DNA from: Akkermansia muciniphila
GTDB lineage: Bacteria > Verrucomicrobiota > Verrucomicrobiia > Limisphaerales > UBA9464
Length of the DNA: 54,573 nucleotides
Assembly: GCA_945898055.1 (NCBI GenBank)
Contig: CAMDGV010000028.1
Location: 1 to 54,573, forward strand
Direction of reading: 5' to 3'
In this document: positions 42,873 to 52,856 of the stretch, piece after piece
Layout: every line of letters begins with the position of its first letter
Position numbering within the stretch: position 1 is the stretch's first letter
Notes under the pieces: model-generated
Database searches by the model: none
Told to the model about the DNA's origin: nothing
The model's input: only the letters and a program-made list of their open reading frames with translations
Made by a program: the position numbers and the translations under genes

Positions 42873-43565
42873 ATGCGAACCCTTTTGTTCTTTGCTCTAC
42901 CGCGTGAAGCCGCCGCTTTTTTGATGCTTCAGACCGCAGAGTTAGTGGCGATTCGACAAGAATCAGTGCCCGCAGAGATTGGAAATGCCCGTCGCTACCA
43001 GATGGGCACGAACGAGGTTTGGGTGACCGGTATGGGAGCCGTTAATGCTGACCGCGTAGGGCGCGTTGGCCTTGAGAAATTCCGTCCAGAACGGGTCATC
43101 ACCGCAGGCGTGGCGGGCGCATTGGATCCGGCCCATCAGATTGGAGATGTTTTTCACGATTTGGATCCGGGTCTGGAGATAGAATCTCTTCTTCAATCTG
43201 CAGGAAGTCGACCGGGGCGGATTCTTTTAAGTGATCGCATTGCGGTGACCCAGGCAGAAAAAGCGGCATTAAGAGCATCGACCGGGGCTGACCTAGTGGA
43301 AATGGAGTCGGCTGTGTTACGAGAGCTTGCCAAGGCAAAGGGAATTCCCTCGGCGACAATTCGATCGGTATCGGACGCTGCGACCGGGGACTTGCCGCTT
43401 GATTTCAATCAATTTTTGAACGTCGACCGGCAGTTGAATCCTTGGAAGCTGGGATTGGGGATTCTAGGGCGACCCTCCTCTATTCCGGCCTTGATCGCTT
43501 TAGGGCGACAGACCTCTTTGGCGACTAACCGTTTGGCAACCGTTCTTCACGCGGTGATTCAATGA
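42873..43565 (+). CDS. Nucleosidase of the phosphorylase superfamily (MTA/SAH-type)
   Basis: A 230-residue cytoplasmic enzyme of the PNP/UDP phosphorylase fold. It starts with LLFFALPREAAAFL, the family motif, then VTGMGAVNADRVG, ITAGVAGALDP (the GxAGxL loop), GADLVEMESAVLRELAKAKGIPSATIRSVSDAAT with the substrate-binding Glu-Met-Glu and the catalytic Asp in RSVSDAA. That arrangement matches MTA/SAH nucleosidases and futalosine hydrolases; the exact substrate is open. PpnP follows about 130 bases later, giving a small nucleoside-salvage set. An in-frame TTG upstream (42864) was rejected in favour of the ATG. Confidence 0.8.
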   Translation: MRTLLFFALPREAAAFLMLQTAELVAIRQESVPAEIGNARRYQMGTNEVWVTGMGAVNADRVGRVGLEKFRPERVITAGVAGALDPAHQIGDVFHDLDPGLEIESLLQSAGSRPGRILLSDRIAVTQAEKAALRASTGADLVEMESAVLRELAKAKGIPSATIRSVSDAATGDLPLDFNQFLNVDRQLNPWKLGLGILGRPSSIPALIALGRQTSLATNRLATVLHAVIQ

Positions 43566-43616
43566 AGAGCAGAAAGGCTTAGATTTTTGATTTGGGCACC
43601 TTTGGAACGGACTAAC

Positions 43617-43644
43617 TTGAAGGAAGATTTTTGAAGGAAGATTT
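43617..43644. repeat. Exact 14-bp tandem duplication between nucleosidase and ppnP
   Basis: TTGAAGGAAGATTT occurs twice in direct succession (43617-43630, 43631-43644). Both copies contain the purine-rich GAAGGAAG. The duplication is in the leader upstream of ppnP, about 50 bases before its ATG. It has the same period as the duplication inside the IS66 remnant. Confidence 0.9.
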
Positions 43645-43693
43645 CAAAACGTGATTGCCGCCGAGTGGAGGATTTTGACACATTTTTCATCTC

Positions 43694-44020
43694 ATGCCTA
43701 ACCCGACTGAATTCAATAACGTGACAGCAGTAACCAAGGCGAATATTTATTTCGACGGCAATGTGGTTTCCCACACGCTGTTATTTGCTGACGGTTCAAA
43801 AAAGACCTTAGGCTTGATTTATAGTGGCGGGTACCACTTTGGCACTGATAAAGCTGAGCGAATGGAAATTATTGCGGGAAGCTGTTCGGTCACGTTGGAT
43901 GGGCAGAGTCAGGCGTTGGCTTATGGGGCGGGAACTTCGTTTGAGGTGCCTGCAAAGTCAGGATTCAACATCGAAGTCGGAGCTGAGATTTGCGAATATG
44001 TGTGTTCTTTTTTAGACTGA
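43694..44020 (+). CDS. ppnP: Pyrimidine/purine nucleoside phosphorylase (DUF1255 type)
   Basis: A 108-residue cupin-fold protein of the PpnP (YaiE) family, which phosphorolyses several nucleosides to base and ribose-1-phosphate. Typical blocks: ANIYFDGNVVSHTLLFADGSKKTLGLIYSGGYHFGT, AERMEIIAGSCSVTLDG and GAGTSFEVPAKSGFNIEVG. Length matches the family. The gene follows the nucleosidase, and the two together suggest nucleoside recycling. It is followed by about 246 bases with only a weak open frame (44056-44250) before the large haem protein. Confidence 0.93.
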   Translation: MPNPTEFNNVTAVTKANIYFDGNVVSHTLLFADGSKKTLGLIYSGGYHFGTDKAERMEIIAGSCSVTLDGQSQALAYGAGTSFEVPAKSGFNIEVGAEICEYVCSFLD

Positions 44021-44266
44021 TAAGGGGGAAAGCAAGTTGCATAAGCCGTTAGATTGTGGTGCCTCAAAGCGGGTCGGCGTTTCGCTTCAGTTTTAAAATT
44101 CTGTCCTCCGCCTCTTTGGTTGGAGGTTTATTGGGAAGGTTTGTGAACTCCAACCCGATGCCTGCGTCCTTTGGCGACGAGTTTCGAGAGAAAAAGAGTG
44201 GGTTTTTTGTTCAACCTCGGAGTGAACTGCGATTGATCACTGAATCCTGATGACCCGTCGAGACGG

Positions 44267-47200
44267 ATGAGAGACAATCAGTTCATGCGGTTTCTAATAG
44301 TGACGCTGTGGATTAGCTTGCTGCTTCGGGTTGAGGGGCAGTCCGGTGAAGTTCCATCCTTCGAGGCGGCGGTAGCGGGAACCAAGCGCTTTCAATTGGC
44401 AAAGGAGCTAAGTTTGAGTGTTTGGGCTGCCGAACCGCAGTTGAGCAACGGGGTGGCCTTTAGTTTTGATGGTCGAGGTCGAATGTTTGTTGCTGAGACG
44501 CATCGGTATGGGATCTCTGTGTTTGATATCACGAAGAACACCCATTGGTTATTGGCCGATATGGCACTTCGATCGGTTGACGACCGAGCCCGTTTTTTGG
44601 TCCGTCAGTTTGTGACCAACCAGAGCCTTTTAACTCGGGATCGGGAACAAGTTCGGATGTTAGAAGATCGAGATGGCGACGGCCGAGCGGACCACTCGAA
44701 ATTAGTCTTGGACACCCCGAGCACTTTGGTCGATGGGACGGGCGCGGGCGTACTAGCTACGGGAAACCAACTTTATTTTGGTAGTATTCCCTCACTGTGG
44801 AACGTGGCTCTTCCTTCATTGAACGACGGGGCTTCTTCGGTGCCTCAGTCACGGGCGTTGCGACCGGCAGTTCCGTTACACTCAGGATTTGGTGTGCATA
44901 TAGGAGTGACAGGGCATGATCTTCACGGGCTGATTCGAGGGCCCGATGGGCGGATTTATATGAGCTTTGGCGATCGGGGAGTGTGCCTGACTAATCGCGA
45001 AGGAGTGGTGATTAATTTGCCCGATCGAGGAGGTGTTTTGCGGTGTGGACCGGAGGGCCAGCAGTTGGAGGTGTTTTGTTCTGGGCTTCGTAATCCACAG
45101 GAACTGGCCTTTGATGATTTAGGAAATCTTTGGACTAGTGATAACGACACAGCCGGGCCGGATGACTGTCGGGTTTTGCACTTGGTTGAAGGTGGAGAGT
45201 ACGGTTGGCGGACAAGTTATCAGCACATGGATGGGTTTGGTCCTTGGGTGAGCGAATTACTTTGGAAAGGGGGAAAGGACGGAATTTTGCCGCCGGCGGG
45301 GCAGGTCAGTCAAGGGCCGAGCGGGTTGGCATTTTATCCGGGGACAGGCTGGGGAAAGCGCCTCGCCGGACGGTTTGTGCACTGCGATTTTCCGGGGGGC
45401 GTTTGGTCCTTTTCAGTCACGGCGTCGGGGGCGAGTTACGCAGTGAGTGCCAAGGAGAAACTGCTCTGGAATTGTTGGCCCACAGATGTGGACTTTGGTC
45501 CGGATGGAGCCCTTTATGTCTTGGATTGGATTCAAGGTTGGGAGATGCCACAGCGAGGCCGAATCTATCGGATGACTCCAAAAGATGCGGAGGCATCGAG
45601 TCCTCAGCGATTGAAGGAAATGGAGGCGGTGCGGAGTCTGTTAGCCGAGGGAATGACCCTCCGGAGCGAGACAATTTTGAAAGGACTCCTGGGGCATGCG
45701 GATCGGCGCGTCCGGTTGGAAGCCCAGTGGGAACTGGCGAGCAGAGGAGCGCACACCGTCAATGGTTTGCTTGCCCTAGCCCGTTTGGGAAAGGGTCGGA
45801 TGGAACGTCTTCATGCTTTGTGGGCATTGGGCCAGTTGGCGCGCGGAGGAGCGCATTCCACAGTACTGGCTGGTCTAGAGTCGCTCCGCAGCTTAATCGA
45901 ATCGGATGACTCGGAGGTGGCAATCGCAGCGATGGTATTGCTAACCGAAGCGGGCGTCCGAGGGATTGAACCGCGGTTGATTGCACAGTGGGGCACGGTG
46001 GATCTGCGACGTCGGGCCGCTGCATTTTCTGCCTTGGCAAAGGTTCGTAGTGTAAAACAAGGGCCTAATGAAAGGTCAGCCAGTGCCTTTCCGAAGGCCG
46101 CGTTTCGGACGGCCGTTCTTGGGTCGGGCTCGGATCCCTTTCTGCGGTTCGCAGTCGTACGTTGTTTGGCGAACGAAGCCGCAGCAAGAAAGGGGCAACA
46201 GTCTCCGCTTGAGTGGGTGTTAGAAGATCCAGATGAAGGGGTGCGGGGCTTGGGAATCGAGGTGTTACGACGAGCCGCAGATGGAGCGGTCGCGGCACCA
46301 TTGGCGGCGGCAAGAGCCTATCGGATTGAAAATCAATTAGGATCCAGCTTGCCGTTAGCGATCGAGGCAGCGTCGCGAGCTATTCACGATGTTCCGATGG
46401 TCGAAGGGTTACCGGAACTGGCACGGTTGATTTTGAGAGTCGATTGCCCACCCGCTCTCATGACTCGCTCAGTCAATGCTTGTTTGCGATTAGGGACTGC
46501 TCAGCACGCCCAGATGCTTGGGGGATTCGCTAAGCGACGAGAGGTACCGAGCTTTGCGAGGAAAGCGGCATTGAAAGCCTTAGGTGATTGGTCTCAACCA
46601 CCGGCGTTGGACGCAGTGGTCGGACTCTGGCGCCCAGTTTACGGAGGATTTGAGGGCTTTAAGACCTCGATTGAGAGCAGTCAGCAGGACAACAAAATTG
46701 GAGAGGTTGGAGAGAAGATTGGATTAGTGAGCGAAGGAAATTCGTTGATGATTGCTGCGCAAAAAGCCCTGTCATTGGGCGGAACAACTGTGATGCGGTT
46801 ACCTTATTTACCCAAGGATCTCGGACGTTCCATTTCTTTTGAAGCTGCGGGTGCTTTTAAGCGAAATGCTGAACCGGCGAAGCGGGCTTTTTTAAAAGTA
46901 GCGGGCGAGATTTTGCATCCGCAGACTTCGGATTTATTGGAGTTAGAATCAGAAGAATCAAGGGTGCCAGTAGAAATCCAATTGGCGGTGATCGCGACAG
47001 TAGTCCAGTTACGCACCAAGGAAGCCAGTTCTCCGCTGTATGCGCTATTGGAGGCACCCTCGACTCCGGTCACAGTCAAGAGGGCGATTGTCGATGCTTT
47101 GGTTACTTTGAATGCGGCGCAGGCCTCGGAAGCGGTTCGCCTCGCCTTAGCGACGCCTACTTTGAGGGTTGCCGCGGTGAGGCACTTGGATCGGCTAGAG

Positions 47201-47917
47201 GGCGTAGGTCGAGTGTTGGTTTTGTCCAATCTTGTGGAGCAAGTTGGTTCAGTGGATGGAATGCGAGTAGCTCAGGCGGCATTGGGGGTGTTAGGAGAGA
47301 CAGGGGAAGAGGCTATCCAAGCGCTCTCCAGATTTGTGAAGCAATCGAAGGCAGGCCAGTTTCCTAAAGTATTAGCCCTTGATTTGGGTGAGGCGGTACG
47401 GAAGACCACGGTTTCAAATTTATTAGCCACAAGTCGCAGTAAATCGAGCAGCACAGGAGTGTCTGGTTATGAGGACTGTTTGAATGGCGGCGACGCCGAG
47501 AAAGGACGGCGCATTTTCCGTGAGAATCAAGCTGTGCAATGTTTACGATGTCATCGAGTCGCTGGGGAAGGAGGGAATGTCGGGCCTCGCCTCGACGGAG
47601 AGGGCCCTCGGTCAACTCGAGAGCAACTCTTGGAGAGTCTTGTTTGGCCTGATTTAAAGACATCCGTTGGTTACGAGACCGTGGCCTTGACCCTGAGGAA
47701 TGGAACAATCGTAGCAGGTAGAGTGAGAACTCAATCCAATCGAGTCTGGGTGGTAGAAACTGTGAGTGAGGAGGGGTTGCCGGAGGTTCGACAGATTCCG
47801 TTTGAGGACGTTGTAAAACGAGAACAAGGCCGAAGTGCAATGCCAGCAGGATTAGCAGAGCAACTCAGTTTGTTTGAATTACGAGATCTTATCGAGTATC
47901 TCGCAGGGTTGCGCTGA
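44267..47917 (+). CDS. PVC-type secreted propeller/HEAT/cytochrome c-like protein
   Basis: A 1216-residue exported protein (signal LIVTLWISLLLRVEG). The first ~430 residues form a glucose/sorbosone-dehydrogenase-like beta-propeller (NGVAFSFDGRGRMFVAETHRYGI, GLIRGPDGRIYMSFGDRG, LRNPQELAFDDLGNLWTSDNDT, VDFGPDGALYVLDWIQGWEM). Residues ~450-1050 have alpha-helical HEAT-like repeats. The C-terminus has a haem-binding CxxCH (CLRCH, 1092-1096) and a distal methionine in SAMPAGL, as in the Pirellula/Verrucomicrobium-type haem domain. Probably a periplasmic oxidoreductase passing electrons from a sugar or polyol to a cytochrome; substrate unknown. The ATG at 44285 is an alternative start. Haem attachment needs the cytochrome c maturation system, not in the window. 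Confidence 0.88.
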   Translation: MRDNQFMRFLIVTLWISLLLRVEGQSGEVPSFEAAVAGTKRFQLAKELSLSVWAAEPQLSNGVAFSFDGRGRMFVAETHRYGISVFDITKNTHWLLADMALRSVDDRARFLVRQFVTNQSLLTRDREQVRMLEDRDGDGRADHSKLVLDTPSTLVDGTGAGVLATGNQLYFGSIPSLWNVALPSLNDGASSVPQSRALRPAVPLHSGFGVHIGVTGHDLHGLIRGPDGRIYMSFGDRGVCLTNREGVVINLPDRGGVLRCGPEGQQLEVFCSGLRNPQELAFDDLGNLWTSDNDTAGPDDCRVLHLVEGGEYGWRTSYQHMDGFGPWVSELLWKGGKDGILPPAGQVSQGPSGLAFYPGTGWGKRLAGRFVHCDFPGGVWSFSVTASGASYAVSAKEKLLWNCWPTDVDFGPDGALYVLDWIQGWEMPQRGRIYRMTPKDAEASSPQRLKEMEAVRSLLAEGMTLRSETILKGLLGHADRRVRLEAQWELASRGAHTVNGLLALARLGKGRMERLHALWALGQLARGGAHSTVLAGLESLRSLIESDDSEVAIAAMVLLTEAGVRGIEPRLIAQWGTVDLRRRAAAFSALAKVRSVKQGPNERSASAFPKAAFRTAVLGSGSDPFLRFAVVRCLANEAAARKGQQSPLEWVLEDPDEGVRGLGIEVLRRAADGAVAAPLAAARAYRIENQLGSSLPLAIEAASRAIHDVPMVEGLPELARLILRVDCPPALMTRSVNACLRLGTAQHAQMLGGFAKRREVPSFARKAALKALGDWSQPPALDAVVGLWRPVYGGFEGFKTSIESSQQDNKIGEVGEKIGLVSEGNSLMIAAQKALSLGGTTVMRLPYLPKDLGRSISFEAAGAFKRNAEPAKRAFLKVAGEILHPQTSDLLELESEESRVPVEIQLAVIATVVQLRTKEASSPLYALLEAPSTPVTVKRAIVDALVTLNAAQASEAVRLALATPTLRVAAVRHLDRLEGVGRVLVLSNLVEQVGSVDGMRVAQAALGVLGETGEEAIQALSRFVKQSKAGQFPKVLALDLGEAVRKTTVSNLLATSRSKSSSTGVSGYEDCLNGGDAEKGRRIFRENQAVQCLRCHRVAGEGGNVGPRLDGEGPRSTREQLLESLVWPDLKTSVGYETVALTLRNGTIVAGRVRTQSNRVWVVETVSEEGLPEVRQIPFEDVVKREQGRSAMPAGLAEQLSLFELRDLIEYLAGLR

Positions 47918-48414
47918 AAAGAGGACGGTTAGCAATCAATTTTCGCGTCTCTATTTTCAAGACTTCTTTTGTTGGGATGGAACGTCGAGCAGCAGAATGA
48001 CAAGTAAAGGGGATCCAACCACCTTGATCTTCGATCGAGCCTCGCAGTGGGACGGTTTTGGGCGGCAGCAGGAGGCGTTGGTCGTGGTGAATGGGCGAGA
48101 TCTTCAGTCATCGAGAATCGAACGAGGATAAACACCCCGTTTTTGGGCAAGTTTAGCCTTCGAGCGTTCAACGATTTTAAGTTTAACGATCCGCCCTTGA
48201 ATTTTTGCAATTCGCAATGGCACACCTCCACCGGAAATGGTTCAATTTGGATTACTCGCACGGGCCCTATTTGGGAGCGGATTGAGAATCGATGGCGCTG
48301 AGTATTTACTAATATATTTACCCTCTTGAAACTCAAAATGATTAGTTACTACAAATAGATTAGATTTAAGCTTCCTTCGTAAATGTTGAGCCTAGAATTT
48401 TTTAAATAACGAGA
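47918..48414. other. Gene-free stretch with unexplained short frames
   Basis: I see no recognisable gene here. Two overlapping short frames, plus 48047-48301 and minus 47929-48336 (135 codons), have no family features I know. A moderately GC-rich half (47940-48300) is followed by an AT-rich 110-base leader before the dehydratase gene. The 48302-48414 part is the likely promoter region for that gene, with a TTGAAA at about 48327 but no good -10 at standard spacing. Confidence 0.4.
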
Positions 48415-50292
48415 ATGCGTTTAACCAAAATCTCCCGATTAGTTGGGATTAGTTCCTTAGTTTCTCTTTATGCCTTGGTGAGCGCTTTCGCTTTTTTCTT
48501 GGCTTACTGGATCAGATTTGATTGCCAATTGACAGGGCAGTTTAATGAGTTTGTACCTCAGATGGTAAGAGTGGGGCCGTGGGTTATTTTCATTCAAGTT
48601 TTTTCCTTAATACTAATAGGACAAGCAACAGTCCTTCCCACCTATTTCAGTGTCATAGATTTGAAGCGACAGTTGATCGCGATAACTCCCTCCACCTTCG
48701 GCCTCTTGTTTGGGATGCAAGCGGCCGGAGATCACATTCCTTATGGGGTGCGGATTTTGGATTTTGGATTGTTTGCGTTGTTTTTGACAGGGGCACGCCT
48801 GCTTCTTCGATATTTTGGTGAAAGTCAGCGAAGGGCAAAGGACTTTCCTGGAGGCGATCTTTCGTGTGTCGCGAAAGCCACTGTGATTGTCGGTGCGGGA
48901 TCGACTGGATCGTCGCTGGTTCGTGAACTGTTGAGCAAACCGGGACTGCATCTGCGGCCGGTGGCTTTCTTTGATGATGATGAGGCTAAGTGGGGACAAA
49001 ATTTGCATGGGGTGAAGATTGTCGGATGTCCAGAACTGCTTCGAAAAGCACCTTGGAAAGATTCTGTTAGAAAAGTGATTATTGCCATGCCCACCGCTAG
49101 AGTTTCACGGGTTGGGGAGGTTGCTCGAATTGCGGCTCAAATTGGGATTGCCTGCGAGACGGTACCCGCTCTTCACCAATTGCTGTCTGGTTCGGTTCGA
49201 ATTCCGCAGTTACGTTCGATTCAAATTCAAGACTTGCTCCAACGAACTCCAATTGAACTCGATCAAGCCGGTATTTTGGGGGTTCTGAAAGATCAGGTAG
49301 TGATAGTGACGGGAGGGGGAGGGTCGATTGGGAGTGAATTGTGTCGTCAGATTTTGGTTCAATTACCAAGACTGCTGGTGCTGATTGAAAGGTCCGAAGT
49401 TCAAATTTTTCAGATTGAACAGGATTTGATCAAAACAGGCGCCGGAAGCGTCTTAGTTCCTGTGGTCGCAGATATTAATGATGTTGATCGAATTCGATCG
49501 GTTTTTGAGAAGTACCGGCCCTCAGTGCTTTTTCATGCTGCCGCTCACAAGCATGTTCCGATGATGGAAATTCAACCGGGGGAAGCTATTTTTAATAATG
49601 CATTTGGAACCGTTAACCTTGCTCGCGTCGCCTTAGAATTTGGCTTGGAGCGATTCGTTTTTATTTCAACGGATAAAGCAATTAATCCAACCAATGTGAT
49701 GGGGGCGTCAAAGCGTATGGCGGAGATTTTTCTGCAAGCTTTTCATGCGGCAAACCCAGGTTCGACCCGTTTCATGTCGGTGCGCTTCGGTAATGTATTA
49801 GGATCGTCTGGATCGGTTGTTCCAATCTTTCAGAAACAGATCGCTGAGGGTGGGCCAATTACCGTGACCCATCCGGAGGTGACTCGTTATTTTATGACGA
49901 TTCCCGAGGCGGTGGGATTGGTATTGCAGGCTGCGGCTTTAGGGGTGGGGGGAGAGATCTTCGTGCTGGATATGGGAGTGCCAGTCAAGATCGTTGACTT
50001 AGCGCGACAGCTAATCGTCTTGTCTGGGTATCAGGCGGATGTAGATATTGAGATTAAGTTTACAGGCTTGCGGCCAGGGGAGAAGTTGTTTGAGGAACTT
50101 TCCCACCAGAATGAAAATTTGGTGGCAACGGGGCATTCCAAGATTTTCCGTTTTGTGTGTGAACCGTCCGATCTAGGTGAAGTGGAGTCTTCTTTTCGTC
50201 GGATCGAACTTATGTTGAATACGAGTGACACGTCGAAATTGAAACTAATGATGCAACAGGTAGTTCCTGATTATCAGCCCTACTTGAACTGA
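48415..50292 (+). CDS. Membrane nucleotide-sugar dehydratase/epimerase (CapD/FlaA1/PglF-like)
   Basis: The 625-residue protein has four N-terminal membrane helices (residues ~10-140), a first Rossmann-like CoA/NAD-type domain (VIVGAGSTGSSLVREL, near 160) and a second, catalytic short-chain dehydrogenase domain starting VIVTGGGGSIGSELCRQI (near 300). Substrate-side motifs FHAAAHKHVPMME, FVFISTDKAINPTNVMGASKRMAEIF and FGNVLGSSGSVVPIFQKQI match UDP-GlcNAc 4,6-dehydratases such as PglF and WbpM. It starts a surface-glycan branch, such as bacillosamine or related sugars. No glycosyltransferase cluster lies next to it here. The ATG at 48415 follows an AT-rich leader. Confidence 0.9.
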   Translation: MRLTKISRLVGISSLVSLYALVSAFAFFLAYWIRFDCQLTGQFNEFVPQMVRVGPWVIFIQVFSLILIGQATVLPTYFSVIDLKRQLIAITPSTFGLLFGMQAAGDHIPYGVRILDFGLFALFLTGARLLLRYFGESQRRAKDFPGGDLSCVAKATVIVGAGSTGSSLVRELLSKPGLHLRPVAFFDDDEAKWGQNLHGVKIVGCPELLRKAPWKDSVRKVIIAMPTARVSRVGEVARIAAQIGIACETVPALHQLLSGSVRIPQLRSIQIQDLLQRTPIELDQAGILGVLKDQVVIVTGGGGSIGSELCRQILVQLPRLLVLIERSEVQIFQIEQDLIKTGAGSVLVPVVADINDVDRIRSVFEKYRPSVLFHAAAHKHVPMMEIQPGEAIFNNAFGTVNLARVALEFGLERFVFISTDKAINPTNVMGASKRMAEIFLQAFHAANPGSTRFMSVRFGNVLGSSGSVVPIFQKQIAEGGPITVTHPEVTRYFMTIPEAVGLVLQAAALGVGGEIFVLDMGVPVKIVDLARQLIVLSGYQADVDIEIKFTGLRPGEKLFEELSHQNENLVATGHSKIFRFVCEPSDLGEVESSFRRIELMLNTSDTSKLKLMMQQVVPDYQPYLN

Positions 50293-50318
50293 GCGAAGAC
50301 TCAAAGGAAAAATCTCGA

Positions 50319-50335
50319 TAGCGAATCCTTCGCTA
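50319..50335. terminator. Candidate hairpin terminator between convergent genes
   Basis: TAGCGAA (50319-50325) and TTCGCTA (50329-50335) form a 7-bp stem with a 3-base loop between the ends of the dehydratase and trpD genes. On the minus strand it is followed, five bases later, by ATTTTT; on the plus strand there is no T run. It would serve trpD more than the dehydratase gene. Evidence is modest. Confidence 0.45.
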
Positions 50336-50376
50336 CTTCAATCAGTAAATTCCTCAGCTAATGCGAATAAAGACGT

Positions 50377-51423
50377 CTACTGACGACCGCTGAGTGCTCG
50401 GAGAGTCGTTTCGGTTCGGCCATCTGAAAGCACTTCAACGGCGAGATCCCAACCGTCGGACATACTTCGAACTCGTCCGGCGACGAAGAGTGCAGCGGAG
50501 GCATTCAACAGTACGGCATCGCGCTTTGGACCTTGTTCCTTGCCACAGAGAATTCTTCGTATAATTTCAGCGTTCTCTTTGCAATCCCCACCGGCGAGGT
50601 CGGCCAAGGATGCTGGCTTGATTGGGAAATTTGCAGGGGACCATTCTGACTGGGAAAAGGCCCGGTCTTGATAGAATTCGCAAACCTGATTGATCCCCAA
50701 GGTGGAGAGTTCATCGAGTGTTCCCTCTCCAGGTACTGCTCCGTTGACCACCATCGCCCGCCTTAGTCCGAGATTTTGGAGGGTGCGAGCCATTGGTTCC
50801 ACTAATTCAGAGCGCGAAACCCCCAATAACTGAGCCGTCGGACGCGCCGGATTTATTAGTGGACCTAGAAAATTAAAGATCGTCCGCTGACCGAGATCAG
50901 CGCACTGTTTACGAGCAGGGCCAATGCCTTTAAAAACAGGATGAAATCGGGGCGCAAAGAGAAAGGCAAAGTGATGCTCACGCATCGAGTCTGCAGCCGC
51001 CTCCGGGGATAGATCCACCGGAATCCCCAACGCTTCCAAGACATCTGCACTCCCCGATTTTGAGGTGATCGCGCGATTTCCGTGCTTGGCGACACATACC
51101 CCTGCGGCCGCACAGACCAAGGCCACAGTCGTCGAAATATTAAAGGTGTTCAGTCGATCCCCACCCGTTCCACAGACATCAAGAATTTCTCTCGTAGCTC
51201 TCAGTTCATCTAAATCCGGGACCGAAATAGCCCGCAGCAGTAACTCCTTGGCAAAGCCAGCAATCTCCTCGGCTGTTTCACCCTTTTTCGCCAGTACAGT
51301 AAGAAATTTGGCTTTGGAATTTACTGTTTCCACTTCATTCACTAGCGCCTCGAGCGCCAGCGGAATTTGATCCGCTACGAGATTATTTCCAGCGCTCATT
51401 TGCTGGGTCAGTTCCGAAAGCAT
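50377..51423 (-). CDS. trpD: Anthranilate phosphoribosyltransferase
   Basis: TrpD transfers phosphoribosyl to anthranilate in tryptophan synthesis. The 348-residue product has the PRPP motif DVCGTGGDRLNTFNIST, KHGNRAITSKSGSADVLEALGI, RFHPVFKGIGPARKQ and FNFLGPLINPARP, with the usual length. The ATG at 51421-51423 gives a typical N-terminus. No other trp gene is nearby. It is divergent from metK across a 178-base intergenic region. Confidence 0.95.
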   Translation of the reverse strand: MLSELTQQMSAGNNLVADQIPLALEALVNEVETVNSKAKFLTVLAKKGETAEEIAGFAKELLLRAISVPDLDELRATREILDVCGTGGDRLNTFNISTTVALVCAAAGVCVAKHGNRAITSKSGSADVLEALGIPVDLSPEAAADSMREHHFAFLFAPRFHPVFKGIGPARKQCADLGQRTIFNFLGPLINPARPTAQLLGVSRSELVEPMARTLQNLGLRRAMVVNGAVPGEGTLDELSTLGINQVCEFYQDRAFSQSEWSPANFPIKPASLADLAGGDCKENAEIIRRILCGKEQGPKRDAVLLNASAALFVAGRVRSMSDGWDLAVEVLSDGRTETTLRALSGRQ

Positions 51424-51601
51424 TCTTAAAGCCTAGAGATTAGCTTTAACTTTGGGAAGACGCTGGACACCGATCCCGAAAATTCCCCATCTGCATTCTC
51501 AATAAAATGCCCGTTGACCCACGCTTCAATTAACATATCATCTCATCCAGATACGTAAATACGTTCAAATTAAAAGTTATCATCCCAACTCATCCACGTT
51601 T
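51424..51601. promoter_or_regulatory. Divergent trpD-metK intergenic region
   Basis: The 178 bases hold the promoters of trpD and metK. A short inverted repeat ACGTA-AA-TACGT (51553-51564) lies about 38 bases before the metK ATG and could be an operator. I found no SAM riboswitch that I could fold by eye. No Shine-Dalgarno sequence precedes either gene. Confidence 0.35.
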
Positions 51602-52783
51602 ATGAGCAACCGCTTCATTTTTTCGTCTGAATCCGTCGGTGAAGGTCATCCAGATAAAGTCGCCGATACGATTTCTGACGCTGTTCTCGACGCCTGCCTG
51701 TCCCAAGATAAGTTTAGCCGCGTTGCCTGCGAGACTTTCGTCAAGAGTAACATTGTGGTCGTCGGAGGTGAGATCACCACCGCGGCTCGATTCGATTACA
51801 ACCAAGTGATTCGCGAAGCGATCCGAGGGATTGGGTACACCAATAACGACGATGTTTTCCACGCCGATCAGGTGTTCATCAATAATTATTTAACCGCACA
51901 AAGCCCTGACATTTCTCAGGGTGTTGACGCAAAGAAGGCTAAGGGTAAAAAAACAGCCGAACAGGGCGCAGGCGATCAAGGACTCATGTTCGGATACGCC
52001 TGCAATGAGACTCCGGAACTAATGCCGACTCCGATTATGTTTGCCCATCGTCTAGGGCGCGAACTCACTCGGATTCGTAAGGCTGGCCAACTCGCTCCGT
52101 GGCTCCGGCCCGACGCTAAGTCGCAGGTGTCGGTTATCTATGAAAATGATCGGCCCGTCGGTATTTCCAACGTGGTCATTTCAACCCAGCATACTGCGGC
52201 GGTTGATCACAAAACCATCGAAGAATTTTGTATCGAACAGGTCATTCGAAAGGTGCTACCGGCCGAAATGCTTACTTCCAAAACCGAATTTTTGATCAAT
52301 CCTACGGGTCGCTTTGTGGTGGGTGGACCTCAGGGAGATAGTGGTCTGACGGGTCGCAAGATCATCGTCGATAGCTACGGCGGGTTTGGTCGTCACGGCG
52401 GCGGGGCCTTTTCAGGTAAGGATCCGTCGAAGGTGGACCGATCAGCCGCTTACATGGGGCGGTACGTTGCCAAAAATATTGTCGCCGCCGGATTGGCTGA
52501 CCGCGCTGAAATTCAATTCGCCTACGCCATTGGTTACCCAAAACCGGTCAGCGTCTACGTTAATACTTTCGGCACTGCCAAAAATGGACTCACCGACGCG
52601 ACCATCACCGATGCCGTCGAAAAAGTGTTCAGCTTCAAGCCAGCGGACATTGTCAGCCACCTCAAGTTGCTGCGTCCTATATACTCCAAGACCACCAACT
52701 ATGGTCACTTTGGTAAGGACGACAAAGACCTTACTTGGGAAGCGGTGGACAAGGTGAAGGCTCTACAAAAGGCAGTTAAGTAA
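51602..52783 (+). CDS. metK: S-adenosylmethionine synthetase
   Basis: MetK makes S-adenosylmethionine from methionine and ATP. The 393-residue product has the family motifs [18 protein letters not shown] (residues 8-25), [21 protein letters not shown], and [34 protein letters not shown]. Length is normal. An insertion-like [12 protein letters not shown] precedes the GAGDQG motif. It is followed 73 bases later by ahcY; together they run the SAM cycle and are likely one transcript. Confidence 0.97.
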   Translation: MSNRFIFSSESVGEGHPDKVADTISDAVLDACLSQDKFSRVACETFVKSNIVVVGGEITTAARFDYNQVIREAIRGIGYTNNDDVFHADQVFINNYLTAQSPDISQGVDAKKAKGKKTAEQGAGDQGLMFGYACNETPELMPTPIMFAHRLGRELTRIRKAGQLAPWLRPDAKSQVSVIYENDRPVGISNVVISTQHTAAVDHKTIEEFCIEQVIRKVLPAEMLTSKTEFLINPTGRFVVGGPQGDSGLTGRKIIVDSYGGFGRHGGGAFSGKDPSKVDRSAAYMGRYVAKNIVAAGLADRAEIQFAYAIGYPKPVSVYVNTFGTAKNGLTDATITDAVEKVFSFKPADIVSHLKLLRPIYSKTTNYGHFGKDDKDLTWEAVDKVKALQKAVK

Positions 52784-52856
52784 TTCTCACGGATGCGTCT
52801 TTTTACGAAAGTGAACAGGCAATCCACCTCTCTCCTGACTCTAAAATTGACTCAAA

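Noticed and set aside
44056-44250. 64-codon frame between ppnP and the haem protein
   Set aside because: It starts with GTG without a ribosome site, has no recognised motif and is of a length expected by chance.
51424-51601. SAM-type riboswitch upstream of metK
   Set aside because: The leader is short and AT-rich and I could not find the conserved helices of SAM-I, SAM-II or SAH riboswitches by eye.
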